DNA of 64,000 bases from Leptotrichia sp. oral taxon 218 (GCF_018128225.1 NZ_CP072377.1:496001-560000); one strand, 5' to 3'. Positions 42,543-53,089 are shown, counted from the first letter of the stretch. The notes: generated from the sequence alone by a model not told the origin. Numbers and translations: made by a program.

Positions 42543-45071
42543 ATGTGGAAAAAAATAACTTATGGAGTATTGCTTTTAATATTGATATACTTTATATATG
42601 CCGTGTTTTTTAAAAAAATTCCAACGCCATTGGAGCAGATGCAAAAAGATATGAAGGCTAAAAAAGTTGTGTATAGACTGAGAGATGAAGTAATAGTTTA
42701 TGCTGATGAGCAAATCGGTTCTGAGGGCGATGAAGTTGTAAAATTTAAAAAAGTTATAATTGATTTGGTCAAGAAAAAAATGCTTATTTCTGGAAAAGAA
42801 GGAGAAGTAAACACAAAGACCTATGATACGATTTTAAAAGGAAAAGTCGTAGGAGTGACAAAGGACAAAAAGTGGGAAATTTACACAGAGCGAGTTGACT
42901 ATAAAAAACAAGGTGACAAGTTGATTTCTCCAGTTAGGACAAAACTTGTAAACAATGTTGACAAGACAGTTTCTGAATCGGATAAAGTTGAGACGACCAC
43001 AACTTTTCAAGATATAGTTGCGACGGGGCATGTAAGCTATGTTAATAATAAAGATAAAAAGAAAATGACAGCTGATAAAATAACTTATAATGATCCAACA
43101 AAAGTAAGTTTTGCAGAAGGACATGTCGTTTATACCGAAGAAAAGAAAAAAAGAACATTGACAGCTGATAAAATGAGATATGATGACATTAATAAAATAG
43201 GAAATGCTGAAGGAAATGTGCATTATAAAGATCCAAAAAATACATTGGACGCTCAAAAAGCGGATTATTATATGAAAGACGATGAAAGAGTTGAAGGTTA
43301 TGGAAATGTTGTTTATAAGGGAAATGACAGCGTGATAACAGCGGATAGTGCCGTGTACTTTATTAAAAGAAAGCAGATTACTGGAAATGGACATGTTGTT
43401 TATCGAGGAAAAGACAGCGTGATAACAGGGGACAGTGTTGTATATCTTGTTGATCAGAAACAGGTCAATGGAAATGGACATGTTGTGTATACTGGAAATG
43501 ATAGTGTAATTAAAGCAGACAGCGCAATGTATCTTATTAATAAAAAGCAAGTTGACGGACGAGGAAATGTAAATTATACTGGAAAAACTATGATAATTAC
43601 TGGAGACCATGTTTTTTTTGACAAGATTGCTAATATAATAAATGCCGATGGAAACGGAACTTATAATTATTTGCCACGAAAAACGACAGGAACTTACAGA
43701 AGCGGAGTTTATGATTTAAAATCACGAACTATGACGACAAATGATTATTATACAGTTAATTACGATGACTATAAAATGGATGGAACTGGACTTGTGTATA
43801 GTTTTGCAACAGGAGATGCGACAATGAACGGACCTTTTAATGTCAGAAAGCAAAATTTTACAGTTCATGGGGAAAATGGTACGATGAATACGATCTCCAA
43901 AGATATTTATGCAAATAAAATGGTTATGACAAGTGTTCAAGGAGATAGAATTTCAGCGGATAAAGGTCAGGGAAGTTTTGAGAAAAAAGAATTTAGGTTT
44001 GACGGACATGTGACTGGTAAAATTCGTGGAAATGTAAAAGATTTGGCAAATGACCCAAGACCGCTTGTGGAATCAGAAGCTGTACATTTTAGAGGAAATA
44101 CAGCAAAAGTTTATTTTGTAAAACACAAAAAAGGAAATAATATGAGTATTACTCGTACTGAAATTAAACAGGATGTTCATATGACTTATAAAGATATCAC
44201 GCTTGATTCGCAGTACAATGAAATGGATTCACTAAGAAACCTAATTCTAGCTAGAGATAAAGTAATGGTTGACTTTAAAAATAGTACTAAAATGACTTCA
44301 AATTATTTGTATATGGATATGAATAAACAAGAAGGATACGCAAGAAATAATGTTAAAATTGTGAGCACATTGCCGCAGTTTAAAACGATTAATACAAGTG
44401 CAGACAAAGCGATTATTTATTTAAAAGACAAAAAGATAAGACTAAATGGAAATGTTGTCACTTATCAAGGAAAAACAATGATTTCTTCCAAAGAAGCGAC
44501 ATATGATATAAGAAATAGAGTATTAGAAAATTATGGAAATATTCAGATGCAATATGAATTGAACAACGGCGGATTTGAGCAAAATAGATCAGATCCCAAA
44601 AATGTGGCGGCAGTACAGGAAGTTATAAATAAATTATCGTTTAACGAAGAAAATGGAAGAGCTGTCTTGCCAAAATCAATGACTGCTTCAAATGGAGTGC
44701 CTGTTTCGATAAAATGGAAATCTTCAAATTCAGCACTTATGTCAGTCACTGGAAAAGTCAATAAATCATTTTATGGCGGAAAAACTCAGGAAGTTGCAAT
44801 CAGTGCAAAAGCTAGAGCTGGAACTGATACAGCTGAGAAAAACTTTAATAAGGCAGTGCCGTCTGAAAGTACGAAAGAGATGCTAACTCGTGCGGCAGAT
44901 AATATTTATTTCCCAGAAACTGGAGAAAATTTGCCATCAACTGTGAAAATAAATGTGCATAAAAAAGCAATAGATGTGCCAGTAAAATGGACTAAAAATG
45001 GTAAAAAGCACACGGCTACATTAGATTACGACGGAGTTCAGTACGAAAAAGATTTTGAAAAAGAAGAATAG
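42543..45071 (+). CDS. LptC/LptA-like LPS-export bridge protein with C-terminal Ig-like region
   Basis: An 842-aa envelope protein with one N-terminal membrane anchor (VLLLILIYFIYAVFF) and no cleavable signal. Residues about 30-160 look LptC-like. A long run of OstA/LptA jellyroll repeats follows, including three almost exact 29-residue units at about 43300-43560 (GHVVYxGxDSVIxxDSxxY). About residues 685-770 (VQEVINKLSF, PVSIKWKSSNSALMSVTGKV) resemble an atypical bacterial Ig-like domain, followed by a short second strand-rich region. With lptB directly after and lptF/G downstream, an LPS-bridge role is likely. It is far longer than E. coli LptA (about 185 aa). Confidence 0.8.
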   Translation: MWKKITYGVLLLILIYFIYAVFFKKIPTPLEQMQKDMKAKKVVYRLRDEVIVYADEQIGSEGDEVVKFKKVIIDLVKKKMLISGKEGEVNTKTYDTILKGKVVGVTKDKKWEIYTERVDYKKQGDKLISPVRTKLVNNVDKTVSESDKVETTTTFQDIVATGHVSYVNNKDKKKMTADKITYNDPTKVSFAEGHVVYTEEKKKRTLTADKMRYDDINKIGNAEGNVHYKDPKNTLDAQKADYYMKDDERVEGYGNVVYKGNDSVITADSAVYFIKRKQITGNGHVVYRGKDSVITGDSVVYLVDQKQVNGNGHVVYTGNDSVIKADSAMYLINKKQVDGRGNVNYTGKTMIITGDHVFFDKIANIINADGNGTYNYLPRKTTGTYRSGVYDLKSRTMTTNDYYTVNYDDYKMDGTGLVYSFATGDATMNGPFNVRKQNFTVHGENGTMNTISKDIYANKMVMTSVQGDRISADKGQGSFEKKEFRFDGHVTGKIRGNVKDLANDPRPLVESEAVHFRGNTAKVYFVKHKKGNNMSITRTEIKQDVHMTYKDITLDSQYNEMDSLRNLILARDKVMVDFKNSTKMTSNYLYMDMNKQEGYARNNVKIVSTLPQFKTINTSADKAIIYLKDKKIRLNGNVVTYQGKTMISSKEATYDIRNRVLENYGNIQMQYELNNGGFEQNRSDPKNVAAVQEVINKLSFNEENGRAVLPKSMTASNGVPVSIKWKSSNSALMSVTGKVNKSFYGGKTQEVAISAKARAGTDTAEKNFNKAVPSESTKEMLTRAADNIYFPETGENLPSTVKINVHKKAIDVPVKWTKNGKKHTATLDYDGVQYEKDFEKEE

Positions 45072-45220
45072 TTTTATAAATTTTCTAAAAAATTATTATT
45101 TTGTTATTTTGTTTTTTATAGTAAAAAATTTCAATTATTAAAAAAAAGTAGAAAAAAAAGTGAAAATGATTTATAATAATTTAGTAGAAATATTTTAAAA
45201 TTAAAAATTAGGAGAAAAAA

Positions 45221-45955
45221 ATGGCCAGAAAAATCAGTATAGAAGCTGATAGTTTAAAAAAAATATACAAAAAAAGAGAAGTGGTCAAAAATGTCAGTTT
45301 GTCAATGGAAAAAGGTGAAGTTGTGGGACTGCTTGGTCCAAACGGTGCTGGAAAGACGACGACATTTTATATGATTACAGGAATTGTCAGACCAAATTAC
45401 GGTCGTGTTATGTACAACGGACAAGAAATTACAAATTTTCCAATGTATAAAAGAGCAAGATTGGGACTTGGTTATTTGCCACAAGAAGCTTCAGTTTTTA
45501 GAAATTTGACAGTTGAAGAAAATATAATTTCAGTTTTGGAGATGCGAGGTGTGAGAAAAAAAGAAAGAGTTGCAAGAATGCAGAACCTTATTGAAGAGTT
45601 TAAATTATCGCATGTGGCAAAAAGTTTGGGTTATGCGCTGTCAGGTGGGGAGAGAAGAAGGGTGGAAATTGCCAGAACAATTTCTACAAATCCTGATTTT
45701 ATATTGCTTGATGAACCATTTGCGGGAGTTGACCCAATTGCCGTGGAAGATATTCAAAACATAATAATTCAGTTAAAAGAGCGGGGACTTGGAGTTCTGA
45801 TTACCGATCACAATGTGCGTGAAACACTTAGAATTACAGAAAGAGCGTATATAATGGCAGAAGGTACGATTTTGATTTCTGGAACAGGTGAGCAAATTGC
45901 GGCTGATGAAACTGCTAGAAGAGTTTATTTGGGAGATAAATTTAAGTTGGATTAA
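45221..45955 (+). CDS. lptB: LPS export ABC transporter ATP-binding protein
   Basis: A 244-aa ATPase of the LptB2FG extractor. Walker [10 protein letters not shown] (residues 39-47), Q-loop [14 protein letters not shown], signature [10 protein letters not shown], Walker [14 protein letters not shown], and TDHNVRETL with the switch histidine. The C-terminal [12 protein letters not shown] is LptB-typical. It lies after the LptA-like gene. The partner permeases LptF and LptG are encoded at 53090-55302. Confidence 0.95.
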   Translation: MARKISIEADSLKKIYKKREVVKNVSLSMEKGEVVGLLGPNGAGKTTTFYMITGIVRPNYGRVMYNGQEITNFPMYKRARLGLGYLPQEASVFRNLTVEENIISVLEMRGVRKKERVARMQNLIEEFKLSHVAKSLGYALSGGERRRVEIARTISTNPDFILLDEPFAGVDPIAVEDIQNIIIQLKERGLGVLITDHNVRETLRITERAYIMAEGTILISGTGEQIAADETARRVYLGDKFKLD

Positions 45956-46026
45956 ATAAAAAAATATGTAAAAATTGTTGCTTTTACAGATAAAAAATTT
46001 AAGAAATGAAGGAGAAAAAAGAAAAA

Positions 46027-48642
46027 ATGACAGGAAATGAAATAAGAAAAAGTTTTGTAGATTTTTTTAAATCAAAGGAGCATAAACATTTTGAAAGTGC
46101 TTCGTTAATACCAGATGATAAAAGTTTGTTGTTGACGGTTGCTGGGATGGTGCCGTTTAAGCCATTTTTCTTGGGAGAGAAGGAAGCTCCGTTTCCAAGA
46201 ATTACGACTTATCAAAAATGTATAAGAACTAACGATTTGGAAAATGTAGGAAGAACGCCTAGACACCATACATTTTTTGAAATGCTGGGAAATTTCTCGT
46301 TTGGAGATTACTTTAAAAAAGAAGCGATTGAATGGTCTTGGGAATATATAACAAAAGTTTTAAAATTGGATCCAGAAAGACTTTATGTTTCTGTTTATAA
46401 AACAGACGATGAGGCTTATGAAATTTGGAATAAGGAAATTGGAGTGCCTGAAGATAGAATTGTTAGACTTGGAGAAGAAGATAACTGGTGGGCAGCTGGA
46501 CCTGTAGGTTCTTGTGGGCCTTGTAGTGAAATTTATTACGATACACAAAATATGGGTAAAAATAATGAAGAAATTAACTGTAAGCCAGGAGATGAAGGAG
46601 ATAGATTCTTAGAAATTTGGAACCTTGTGTTTACTGAATGGAATAGACTTGAAGACGGTTCGCTTGTGCCACTTCCAGAAAAAAATATTGATACAGGAGC
46701 AGGACTTGAAAGAATAGCTTCAGTTGTGCAAAAAAAAGATAATAACTTTGAAACTGATATATTTATGCCGATAATAAAAGGCATTGAAAAAGTTTTAGAT
46801 ATTAAGAAAGAAGAATTTGAAATTACTGTAAAAGTTATTGCGGATCATATTAGAGCGTCAGTATTTTTGATAGCGGATGGAGTTTTGCCATCAAATGAAG
46901 GTCGTGGATATATTTTAAGAAAAATTATAAGAAGAGCATTTGGTGCGGGAGTCGTTGCGAAACAAAAATTGGAAATTACGAAAGATGATTTGTTCTTGTA
47001 TAAATTAGTACCTTATGTTGTGGAAAATATGAAAGAGGCATATCCAGAATTAGTTGAAAAACAAGAATACATTGAAAAAGTTTTAAAACTTGAGCAAGAA
47101 AGATTTGCGTTGACATTGAAAAATGGAATTGAAATGCTAACTGAAGAAATTGAAAAAATGGATAAAGAAGGAATTAAAAAACTTTCAGCAGATGCTTCGT
47201 TTAAATTATACGATACATTTGGACTTCCATTTGAATTGACAGAATTAATTTTGGAAAATCAAGGGTATGAAGTTTCTGAAGAAGAATTTAACAAAAAATT
47301 AGAAGAACAAGTAAAAAGATCAAAAAATAGCAGAGTTACAGTTTCAGATATGATAAAAGATGATTTTATTGATAAATTCTTTGAAGAACACGGAAAAACT
47401 GAATTTACAGGATATGAAAAATTTAAAGATGAAGGAAAGATTTTGCATATTGCTAAAAGTGAAGGGATTTCAGGATATGAAGTGATTTTTGATAGAACGC
47501 CATTTTATGCGGAATCAGGAGGACAAGTTGCTGATACTGGAATTATTACTTCTGGAGAATTTGAAGGAAAAGTTGTAAATGTTGTGAAAAAACATGATGT
47601 GTTTATTCATCAAGTAGAGATTGTAAAAGGAATTGCTCCATCAGTTGGTGCAGAAGTAAAAATGAAAATTGATGCGGATCGTAGAAAAGATATTCAAAGA
47701 AACCATACTGCAACACATATTTTACATAAAGTTTTAAGAGAAAATTTAGGAACTCACGTTGAGCAATCTGGTTCGCTTGTGGATGATGAAAAATTGAGAT
47801 TTGACTTTTCACATTATGAAGCAATTGAGCCAGAAATGATTGAAAAAATCGAAAAATCTGTAAATGACATTATTTTGTCTAACTTGAAAGTTAAAATTGA
47901 TTTTGAAAATATTGAAGATGCGAAAAAAAGAGGAGCGATGGCACTTTTCTCTGATAAATATGGAGATGTAGTTCGTGTCGTTGAAATTGACGGATATTCA
48001 ATCGAGCTTTGTGGAGGTGCACATGTTAAGTCTACTGGAGAAATTGGATTATTCAATATCGAATCTGAAAGTGGAATAGCTTCAGGAACTCGTAGAATTA
48101 CAGCAACAACTGGACATGCGAGTTTGAAATATGTTAATAAACTTGAAGAAAAATTAAGTAAAGTTGCTGGAATGTTGAAAACTGATGGAAAAAATGTGGT
48201 TGACGTTGTAGAGAAATATATTGCAGAAGCTAAAAGTATCGTAAAAGAATATGAGCAATTACAAACTAAATTAGTAAAATATGAAATCAATGAATTACTT
48301 GAAAATGTAGATGAAATAAATGGAGTAAAAGTATTAAAAGCTGCATTTGCAAATAAAGATGTAAACGAATTAAAAGAAATCGTAGATAGAGGAAAAGAAA
48401 AACTTCAATCTGGAATTATTATTTTGGGAACAAATAATGGCGGAAAAGCGATTTTCGTAGTTGGAGTTACAAAAGACTTGATTTCAAAAGTAAAAGCTGG
48501 AGAAATAGTAAAAGTTGCAGCTCAAGTTGCTGGCGGAAACGGTGGAGGAAGACCTGATTTTGCACAAGCTGGTGGAAAAGATGGAAATGCTGTAAAAGAA
48601 GCTGTTGATAAAGCATTTGAGTTTGTAAATGAAAAATTATAA
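46027..48642 (+). CDS. alaS: Alanyl-tRNA synthetase
   Basis: An 871-aa class II synthetase. Catalytic motifs include TYQKCIRTNDLENVG, RHHTFFEMLGNFSFGDYFK, and GAGLERI. The editing domain has NHTATHILH and the metal-binding CGGAHV with the upstream histidines. The C-terminal DHHA1-type domain ends GGNGGGRPDFAQAGG. Length matches E. coli AlaRS. I prefer ATG at 46027 (MTGNEIRKSF) over 46006, since the ribosome site AGGAG (46010-46014) lies between the two. Confidence 0.96.
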   Translation: MTGNEIRKSFVDFFKSKEHKHFESASLIPDDKSLLLTVAGMVPFKPFFLGEKEAPFPRITTYQKCIRTNDLENVGRTPRHHTFFEMLGNFSFGDYFKKEAIEWSWEYITKVLKLDPERLYVSVYKTDDEAYEIWNKEIGVPEDRIVRLGEEDNWWAAGPVGSCGPCSEIYYDTQNMGKNNEEINCKPGDEGDRFLEIWNLVFTEWNRLEDGSLVPLPEKNIDTGAGLERIASVVQKKDNNFETDIFMPIIKGIEKVLDIKKEEFEITVKVIADHIRASVFLIADGVLPSNEGRGYILRKIIRRAFGAGVVAKQKLEITKDDLFLYKLVPYVVENMKEAYPELVEKQEYIEKVLKLEQERFALTLKNGIEMLTEEIEKMDKEGIKKLSADASFKLYDTFGLPFELTELILENQGYEVSEEEFNKKLEEQVKRSKNSRVTVSDMIKDDFIDKFFEEHGKTEFTGYEKFKDEGKILHIAKSEGISGYEVIFDRTPFYAESGGQVADTGIITSGEFEGKVVNVVKKHDVFIHQVEIVKGIAPSVGAEVKMKIDADRRKDIQRNHTATHILHKVLRENLGTHVEQSGSLVDDEKLRFDFSHYEAIEPEMIEKIEKSVNDIILSNLKVKIDFENIEDAKKRGAMALFSDKYGDVVRVVEIDGYSIELCGGAHVKSTGEIGLFNIESESGIASGTRRITATTGHASLKYVNKLEEKLSKVAGMLKTDGKNVVDVVEKYIAEAKSIVKEYEQLQTKLVKYEINELLENVDEINGVKVLKAAFANKDVNELKEIVDRGKEKLQSGIIILGTNNGGKAIFVVGVTKDLISKVKAGEIVKVAAQVAGGNGGGRPDFAQAGGKDGNAVKEAVDKAFEFVNEKL

Positions 48643-48740
48643 TTTATATAATTGAATAAATGCCAATTAGCAAGGAGGTTATCCCCTTGTCGAAAAATTA
48701 ATTCATAATTTGAATAATAAAATTTAGAAATGAGAAAAAG

Positions 48741-49157
48741 ATGAGAAAATTTATTGGACTTGATGTCGGAGATGTGAGAATTGGGGTTGCGAAATGCGAT
48801 CCTTTGGGAATTCTTGCGACTGCTCTTGAAGTGATTGATAGGACGAAGATAGATCCGATTGCAAGAATAAAAGAGATTTTAGATGATGAAGGTACGAAAA
48901 AAATTGTCGTAGGAATGCCGAAAAGTCTTGATGGTTCAAAAAAACGTCAAGTTGAAAAAGTGGAAGAATTTGTGGAAGAATTGAAAAAAAATATTCCAAA
49001 TATTCAAATTTTCTTTGTAGATGAGCGTTACACGACGACAGAAGCAGAACATTATTTGAAAAATTATTCTAAAAAGAATGGGAAAGAACGAAGGAAAGTT
49101 GTGGATATGGTGGCAGCTTCGATAATTTTACAAAAATATTTGGATACATTGAAATAA
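48741..49157 (+). CDS. ruvX: Holliday junction resolvase-like protein RuvX/YqgF
   Basis: A 138-aa RNase H-fold protein. GLDVGDVRIGVAKCDPLG holds the first catalytic aspartate, KIVVGMPKSLDGS the middle strand, FVDERYTTTEAE the glutamate region and KVVDMVAASIILQKYL the last aspartate. Family members act in pre-16S rRNA processing or junction resolution. The pairing alaS-ruvX is common in bacteria. Confidence 0.93.
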   Translation: MRKFIGLDVGDVRIGVAKCDPLGILATALEVIDRTKIDPIARIKEILDDEGTKKIVVGMPKSLDGSKKRQVEKVEEFVEELKKNIPNIQIFFVDERYTTTEAEHYLKNYSKKNGKERRKVVDMVAASIILQKYLDTLK

Positions 49158-49176
49158 ATAGAGAAAGGATTTTAAT

Positions 49177-50391
49177 ATGGAAAATAGTAAAAAGCACTAT
49201 ATTTGGCTACTTATTATATTAGTTGTTCCAGCTATTATTTTATCATTAAATAAAATAAAGCTTGGATTGGATTTGCGGGGAGGAACTTCGGTTGTGCTTC
49301 AAGCGCAGGGGAAAATTGACAAAGATACGATGAACAAAGTAAAAGACATTATTGAGAGAAGGGTAAACAGCCTTGGAGTAGCAGAACCTGTAATTCAAAT
49401 AAGTGGAAATGACAAGTTAATCGTAGAACTTGCGGGAATTAAAGATCCTAAAAAAGCGGTTGACTTGATAGGGACAACAGCAAAGCTGGAATTTAAAATA
49501 AAAGATGCAAATGGGAATTATGGACCTACACTTTTAGAAGGTTCGGCACTTAAAAATGCAGGAATTGGACAAGATAACTTGAGCCGTCCAGTTGTAACTT
49601 TTGAGCTAACTCCTTCTGGAGCTGAAAAATTTGCGAAAATTACAAGAGAAAACAAAGGAAAACAACTTGCAATTATGCTTGACGGGAAAGAACAGTCAGC
49701 ACCTAGAATTAACGAAGAAATTGCTGGTGGAAGTGGAAGTATAAGCGGAAACTTTACGATGGAATCAGCAAATGATTTGGCAAATTTATTAAAATCTGGT
49801 GCACTTCCTGTAGAAATAAAAATTGTTGAAAATAGAACAGTTGGTGCGACACTTGGAGTTGATTCAATTCAAAAAACTGAAATAGCTGGAGTAATTGCAA
49901 TGTTAGCGATTTCAATTTTTATGATAGCAATTTATAAAATACCTGGAATTGTGGCGGATATTGCATTACTTATAAATGGATTTTTGGTATTGGCTTCACT
50001 TAGCATGGTTGGTGCGGCATTGACACTTCCAGGAATTGCTGGGTTTATTTTAACACTTGGAATGGCAGTTGACTCGAATGTAATTACATATGAGAGAATT
50101 AAAGAAGAAATGGCGCAAGGGGAATCTTTGCACGATGCGATAGAAAATGGGTACAGTAATGCTCTTCCAGCAATAATTGATGGGAATATAACGACATTAC
50201 TAATAGCGGCAGTATTATTTTTCTTGGGAACAGGACCGATTAAAGGTTTTGCTGTAACCTTGTCGCTTGGGGTAGTTGTTACAATAATAACGGCAGTATT
50301 TGTTTCAAAAATATTACTTCGTTTTGTCGTAAAAGCATTTAATTTGAAAAAAGAACAGCTGTTCTGGAAAGGAGTTCCAAAAAATGACTAA
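49177..50391 (+). CDS. secD: Protein translocase subunit SecD
   Basis: A 404-aa membrane subunit aiding SecYEG with proton-motive force. KLGLDLRGGTSVVLQ after the first helix is the D1 motif. The periplasmic domain has RRVNSLGVAEP and IVELAGIKDP. The C-terminal helices hold GVIAMLAIS, TLPGIAGFILTLGMAVDSNVITYERIKEE. It is shorter than E. coli SecD, as in many other phyla. It overlaps secF by 8 nt, so translation is coupled. Confidence 0.95.
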   Translation: MENSKKHYIWLLIILVVPAIILSLNKIKLGLDLRGGTSVVLQAQGKIDKDTMNKVKDIIERRVNSLGVAEPVIQISGNDKLIVELAGIKDPKKAVDLIGTTAKLEFKIKDANGNYGPTLLEGSALKNAGIGQDNLSRPVVTFELTPSGAEKFAKITRENKGKQLAIMLDGKEQSAPRINEEIAGGSGSISGNFTMESANDLANLLKSGALPVEIKIVENRTVGATLGVDSIQKTEIAGVIAMLAISIFMIAIYKIPGIVADIALLINGFLVLASLSMVGAALTLPGIAGFILTLGMAVDSNVITYERIKEEMAQGESLHDAIENGYSNALPAIIDGNITTLLIAAVLFFLGTGPIKGFAVTLSLGVVVTIITAVFVSKILLRFVVKAFNLKKEQLFWKGVPKND

Positions 50392-51355
50392 ATTTCGAGT
50401 GATAAAACATCAAAAATATTATTTGTCGTTTTCGGCAATAATGGTAATATTGTCCCTAATATTTCTTTTTACTATAAAATTAAATTTGGGGATAGATTTT
50501 AAAGGTGGAAATCTTATTCAGTTAAAATATCCACAAAAAGTGGAACAAGTAAAAGTAAATGGAACATTAGATAATTTAATAAGTGCAATTCCGCAGTTAA
50601 AGACAAAAAGAGTACAGTTTTCAGAAACAGACAACAGTGTTATAATTAGAACAAGTCAGTTGACAAATGCTCAAAAAAATGAAATGTTGACACAGCTTGA
50701 AAAAAATACTGGAAAATATGAAATTACAAAAGATGACACAGTTGGAGCGGTAATCGGGAAAGAATTGACTATGAATGCGATAAAGGCGCTTTTGATTGGA
50801 AGTATATTTATTGTAATTTACATAACTGTAAGATTTGAATTAGTTTATGCCATTGCTGGAATTTTGGCACTTCTTCACGATGTAATTATTTCATTTGGAC
50901 TTATTGCGCTTTTCAGATACGAAATTGATACTCCGTTTGTTGCGGCAATTTTAACAATTTTAGGATATTCAATAAATGACACGATTGTGGTATTTGACAG
51001 AATTCGTGAAAATGAAAAGAAAAGTAAGAAAAATAGAGAAAATAAACCTTTTTCGGAAATCGTTGAAACTGGGATAAATCAAGTATTTGCTCGTTCAATT
51101 TATACTTCTCTTACAACATTATTTTCAGTTATAGTTTTACTTATTTTTGGTGGAGATTCGCTAAAAACTTTTAGTATGACATTGTTTTTAGGAATGTTGT
51201 TTGGTACTTATTCATCAATATTTGTGGCAAGTCCGCTAGTTTATTTGATGAAAAAATTGAAAAAAAATAATAATAACGATAAAAAACAAGAAAAATCAAA
51301 TAGAACAACTAAAACAGTAAACGGATACGATGAAAAAGATAAAGTATTAGTTTAA
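50384..51355 (+). CDS. secF: Protein translocase subunit SecF
   Basis: A 323-aa partner of SecD. LGIDFKGGNLIQLKYP follows the first helix. The later helices have VRFELVYAIAGILALLHDVIISFG, the LGYSINDTIVVFDRIREN motif, and SIYTSLTTLFSVIVLLIFGG. The Lys/Asn-rich C-terminal tail is cytoplasmic. A weak hairpin follows before alr. Confidence 0.95.
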   Translation: MTKFRVIKHQKYYLSFSAIMVILSLIFLFTIKLNLGIDFKGGNLIQLKYPQKVEQVKVNGTLDNLISAIPQLKTKRVQFSETDNSVIIRTSQLTNAQKNEMLTQLEKNTGKYEITKDDTVGAVIGKELTMNAIKALLIGSIFIVIYITVRFELVYAIAGILALLHDVIISFGLIALFRYEIDTPFVAAILTILGYSINDTIVVFDRIRENEKKSKKNRENKPFSEIVETGINQVFARSIYTSLTTLFSVIVLLIFGGDSLKTFSMTLFLGMLFGTYSSIFVASPLVYLMKKLKKNNNNDKKQEKSNRTTKTVNGYDEKDKVLV

Positions 51356-51363
51356 TCAATAAA

Positions 51364-51383
51364 ATAGGAGCTTTTTGCTCCTA
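51364..51383 (+). terminator. Weak hairpin after secF
   Basis: TAGGAGC and GCTCCTA form a 7-bp stem with a T-rich loop. The sequence after it is TAATAATT rather than a T-run, so termination would be partial at best. Confidence 0.35.
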
Positions 51384-51407
51384 TAATAATTATAGAGGTG
51401 AATTAAA

Positions 51408-52490
51408 ATGCGTTGTTGGGCGGAAATAAACATTAAAAACTTATATCACAATATAGATGAAATTGAAAAAGTGGCACCAAAAGAAAAGATGATAGCCGTT
51501 ATAAAAGCGGATGCTTATGGTCACGGAATGTTAAAAATATGCGAATCATTGATTCAAAAAGGAATTAGGCATTTTGCTGTTGCAACTGCGGAAGAAGCAC
51601 TAAAAGTAAAGGAATTTGACAGTGATGTGAGCGTTCTTATTTTGGGACCGATAGAATATGAATATATGGATAAAATTTCAGAAAAAAATATTTATTTTAT
51701 GGTCACAGATTTCGAAGAAATTAAATATTTGGAAAAATCTCAAATTCCAACTGATGTATTTTTAGCGGTTGATACGGGAATGGGAAGAGTTGGATTTCAA
51801 AAGCATGAGATTGACGAATTGACTGAAAAATTAAAAAATTGCAAATTTGTAAATCCAGTAGGAATTTTTTCACATTTTTCTTCTTCGGATACAGATGCGA
51901 AATATACTGAGTTTCAAGAAAATAATTTTCAAGAAATTAGCAAAAAAATAATTTCAAAATTGCCATCTATAAAATACAAACATTTGTTAAACAGTTTTGG
52001 AAGTTTAAAATTAAAAAATGACAAATATGATTTTGTGAGAGTTGGAATAATAATTTACGGAGGTGTTACCGATGAAGAGACAACACCTTATAAATTTAAA
52101 CCCGTGATGTCACTTTTTGCTAAAATTAGCTATATCAAAAAATTGAAAGAAGATAGTTTTATAAGTTATGGAAATACTTATTTGGGAAAAGCAGGTCAGA
52201 CTTATGCGACTGTTTCGATAGGTTATGCTGATGGAGTTAGAAGAGATTTGTCAAATAAAGGATGTGTCTATTATAAGGGACATAGATGCAAAATTGTGGG
52301 AAGAGTTTGCATGGATCAGCTTATGGTGCATATTCCAGAAGAATTGGCGAATGAAGTGAAAAAAGGCGATGTGGTTGAATTTTTTGGAGAAAATATAGGC
52401 GTTTCGGAAGTTGCCGAGTTATGTAATACAATTTCATATGAGATTTTATGTGGAATTAGTCAGAGAGTTCCAAGAATTTATGTAAAATAG
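51408..52490 (+). CDS. alr: Alanine racemase
   Basis: Makes D-alanine for peptidoglycan. A 360-aa fold-type III PLP enzyme with the Schiff-base lysine in AVIKADAYGHG (Lys33), VDTGMGRVGF, FSHFSSSDT, the RVGIIIYGG segment, the catalytic tyrosine region SYGNTY and RVCMDQLMV. All are normal. Length is typical. It precedes the cvpA gene. Confidence 0.95.
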   Translation: MRCWAEINIKNLYHNIDEIEKVAPKEKMIAVIKADAYGHGMLKICESLIQKGIRHFAVATAEEALKVKEFDSDVSVLILGPIEYEYMDKISEKNIYFMVTDFEEIKYLEKSQIPTDVFLAVDTGMGRVGFQKHEIDELTEKLKNCKFVNPVGIFSHFSSSDTDAKYTEFQENNFQEISKKIISKLPSIKYKHLLNSFGSLKLKNDKYDFVRVGIIIYGGVTDEETTPYKFKPVMSLFAKISYIKKLKEDSFISYGNTYLGKAGQTYATVSIGYADGVRRDLSNKGCVYYKGHRCKIVGRVCMDQLMVHIPEELANEVKKGDVVEFFGENIGVSEVAELCNTISYEILCGISQRVPRIYVK

Positions 52491-52500
52491 GAGAAATTTT

Positions 52501-53072
52501 ATGATATTGGACACAATGTTTGTAATGATGTTGGTGGCATTTCTTGTGATGGGATACGGATATGGATTTACTTTGGGATTTTATGACATGTTTAAATGGA
52601 TATTTATTATGTTTTTCTCAAAATTATTATTTGATACAATTATTAAAAGACCTAAAGCATCGTTATTCAATCAGTTGAATTTTTACATAATATTAATATT
52701 CTTGCTTTATTTAATTATTACAATATTTTTGTTCAAAAATTCCCAATTTTTAAAAAAATAAAAGTGGATGAAAGATTTAATGGAGCTGCTGGAATGTTAT
52801 TTGCTGGGATAAAAATGTTTTTGGTTGTATTAATTATCTATGTTATAGTTGTAATTGGCGGGATGAAAAGTAAAAGAGTTAAAACTTTATGCAAAGAAAG
52901 TAAAGTGATACAGACCGTAGCAGATTTTGCTCCTCAATATATAGATTTATTTCCAAAATTTATGAAATATTCCATTAAAAATTATACAGAAGAAAAAAAA
53001 GAGAGAGAAAAAATAAAAGAAGTGCTGGATTATTATAGAAAAAATGATAAAAATGACAATTTTAAATTTTAA
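52501..53072 (+). pseudogene. cvpA: CvpA-family membrane protein, one-base frameshift
   Basis: The first part (86 codons) has membrane helices FVMMLVAFLVMGYGYGFTLG and IILIFLLYLIITIFLF. Its frame stops after the A7 run at 52752-52758. The next frame continues IKVDERFNGAAGMLFAGIKMFLVVLIIYVIVVIGG, the usual CvpA fourth-helix region with its conserved Gly-x-x-x-Gly. Adding one A gives a continuous 190-aa protein of family-normal size. CvpA proteins are needed for colicin V export and envelope stress tolerance in E. coli. Whether this is a true frameshift, slippage or an assembly error is open. Confidence 0.75.
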
Positions 53073-53089
53073 AAAATAAAGGAAATAAT

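Noticed and set aside
42834-43610. Minus-strand 258-aa ORF opposite the LptA-like gene
   Set aside because: It mirrors the tandem repeats of the coding strand, lacks a ribosome site and resembles no protein family.
48672-48692. Hairpin with AAGGAGG between alaS and ruvX as a terminator
   Set aside because: The stem is only about five pairs with no T-run; the AAGGAGG is too far from ruvX to serve as its ribosome site.
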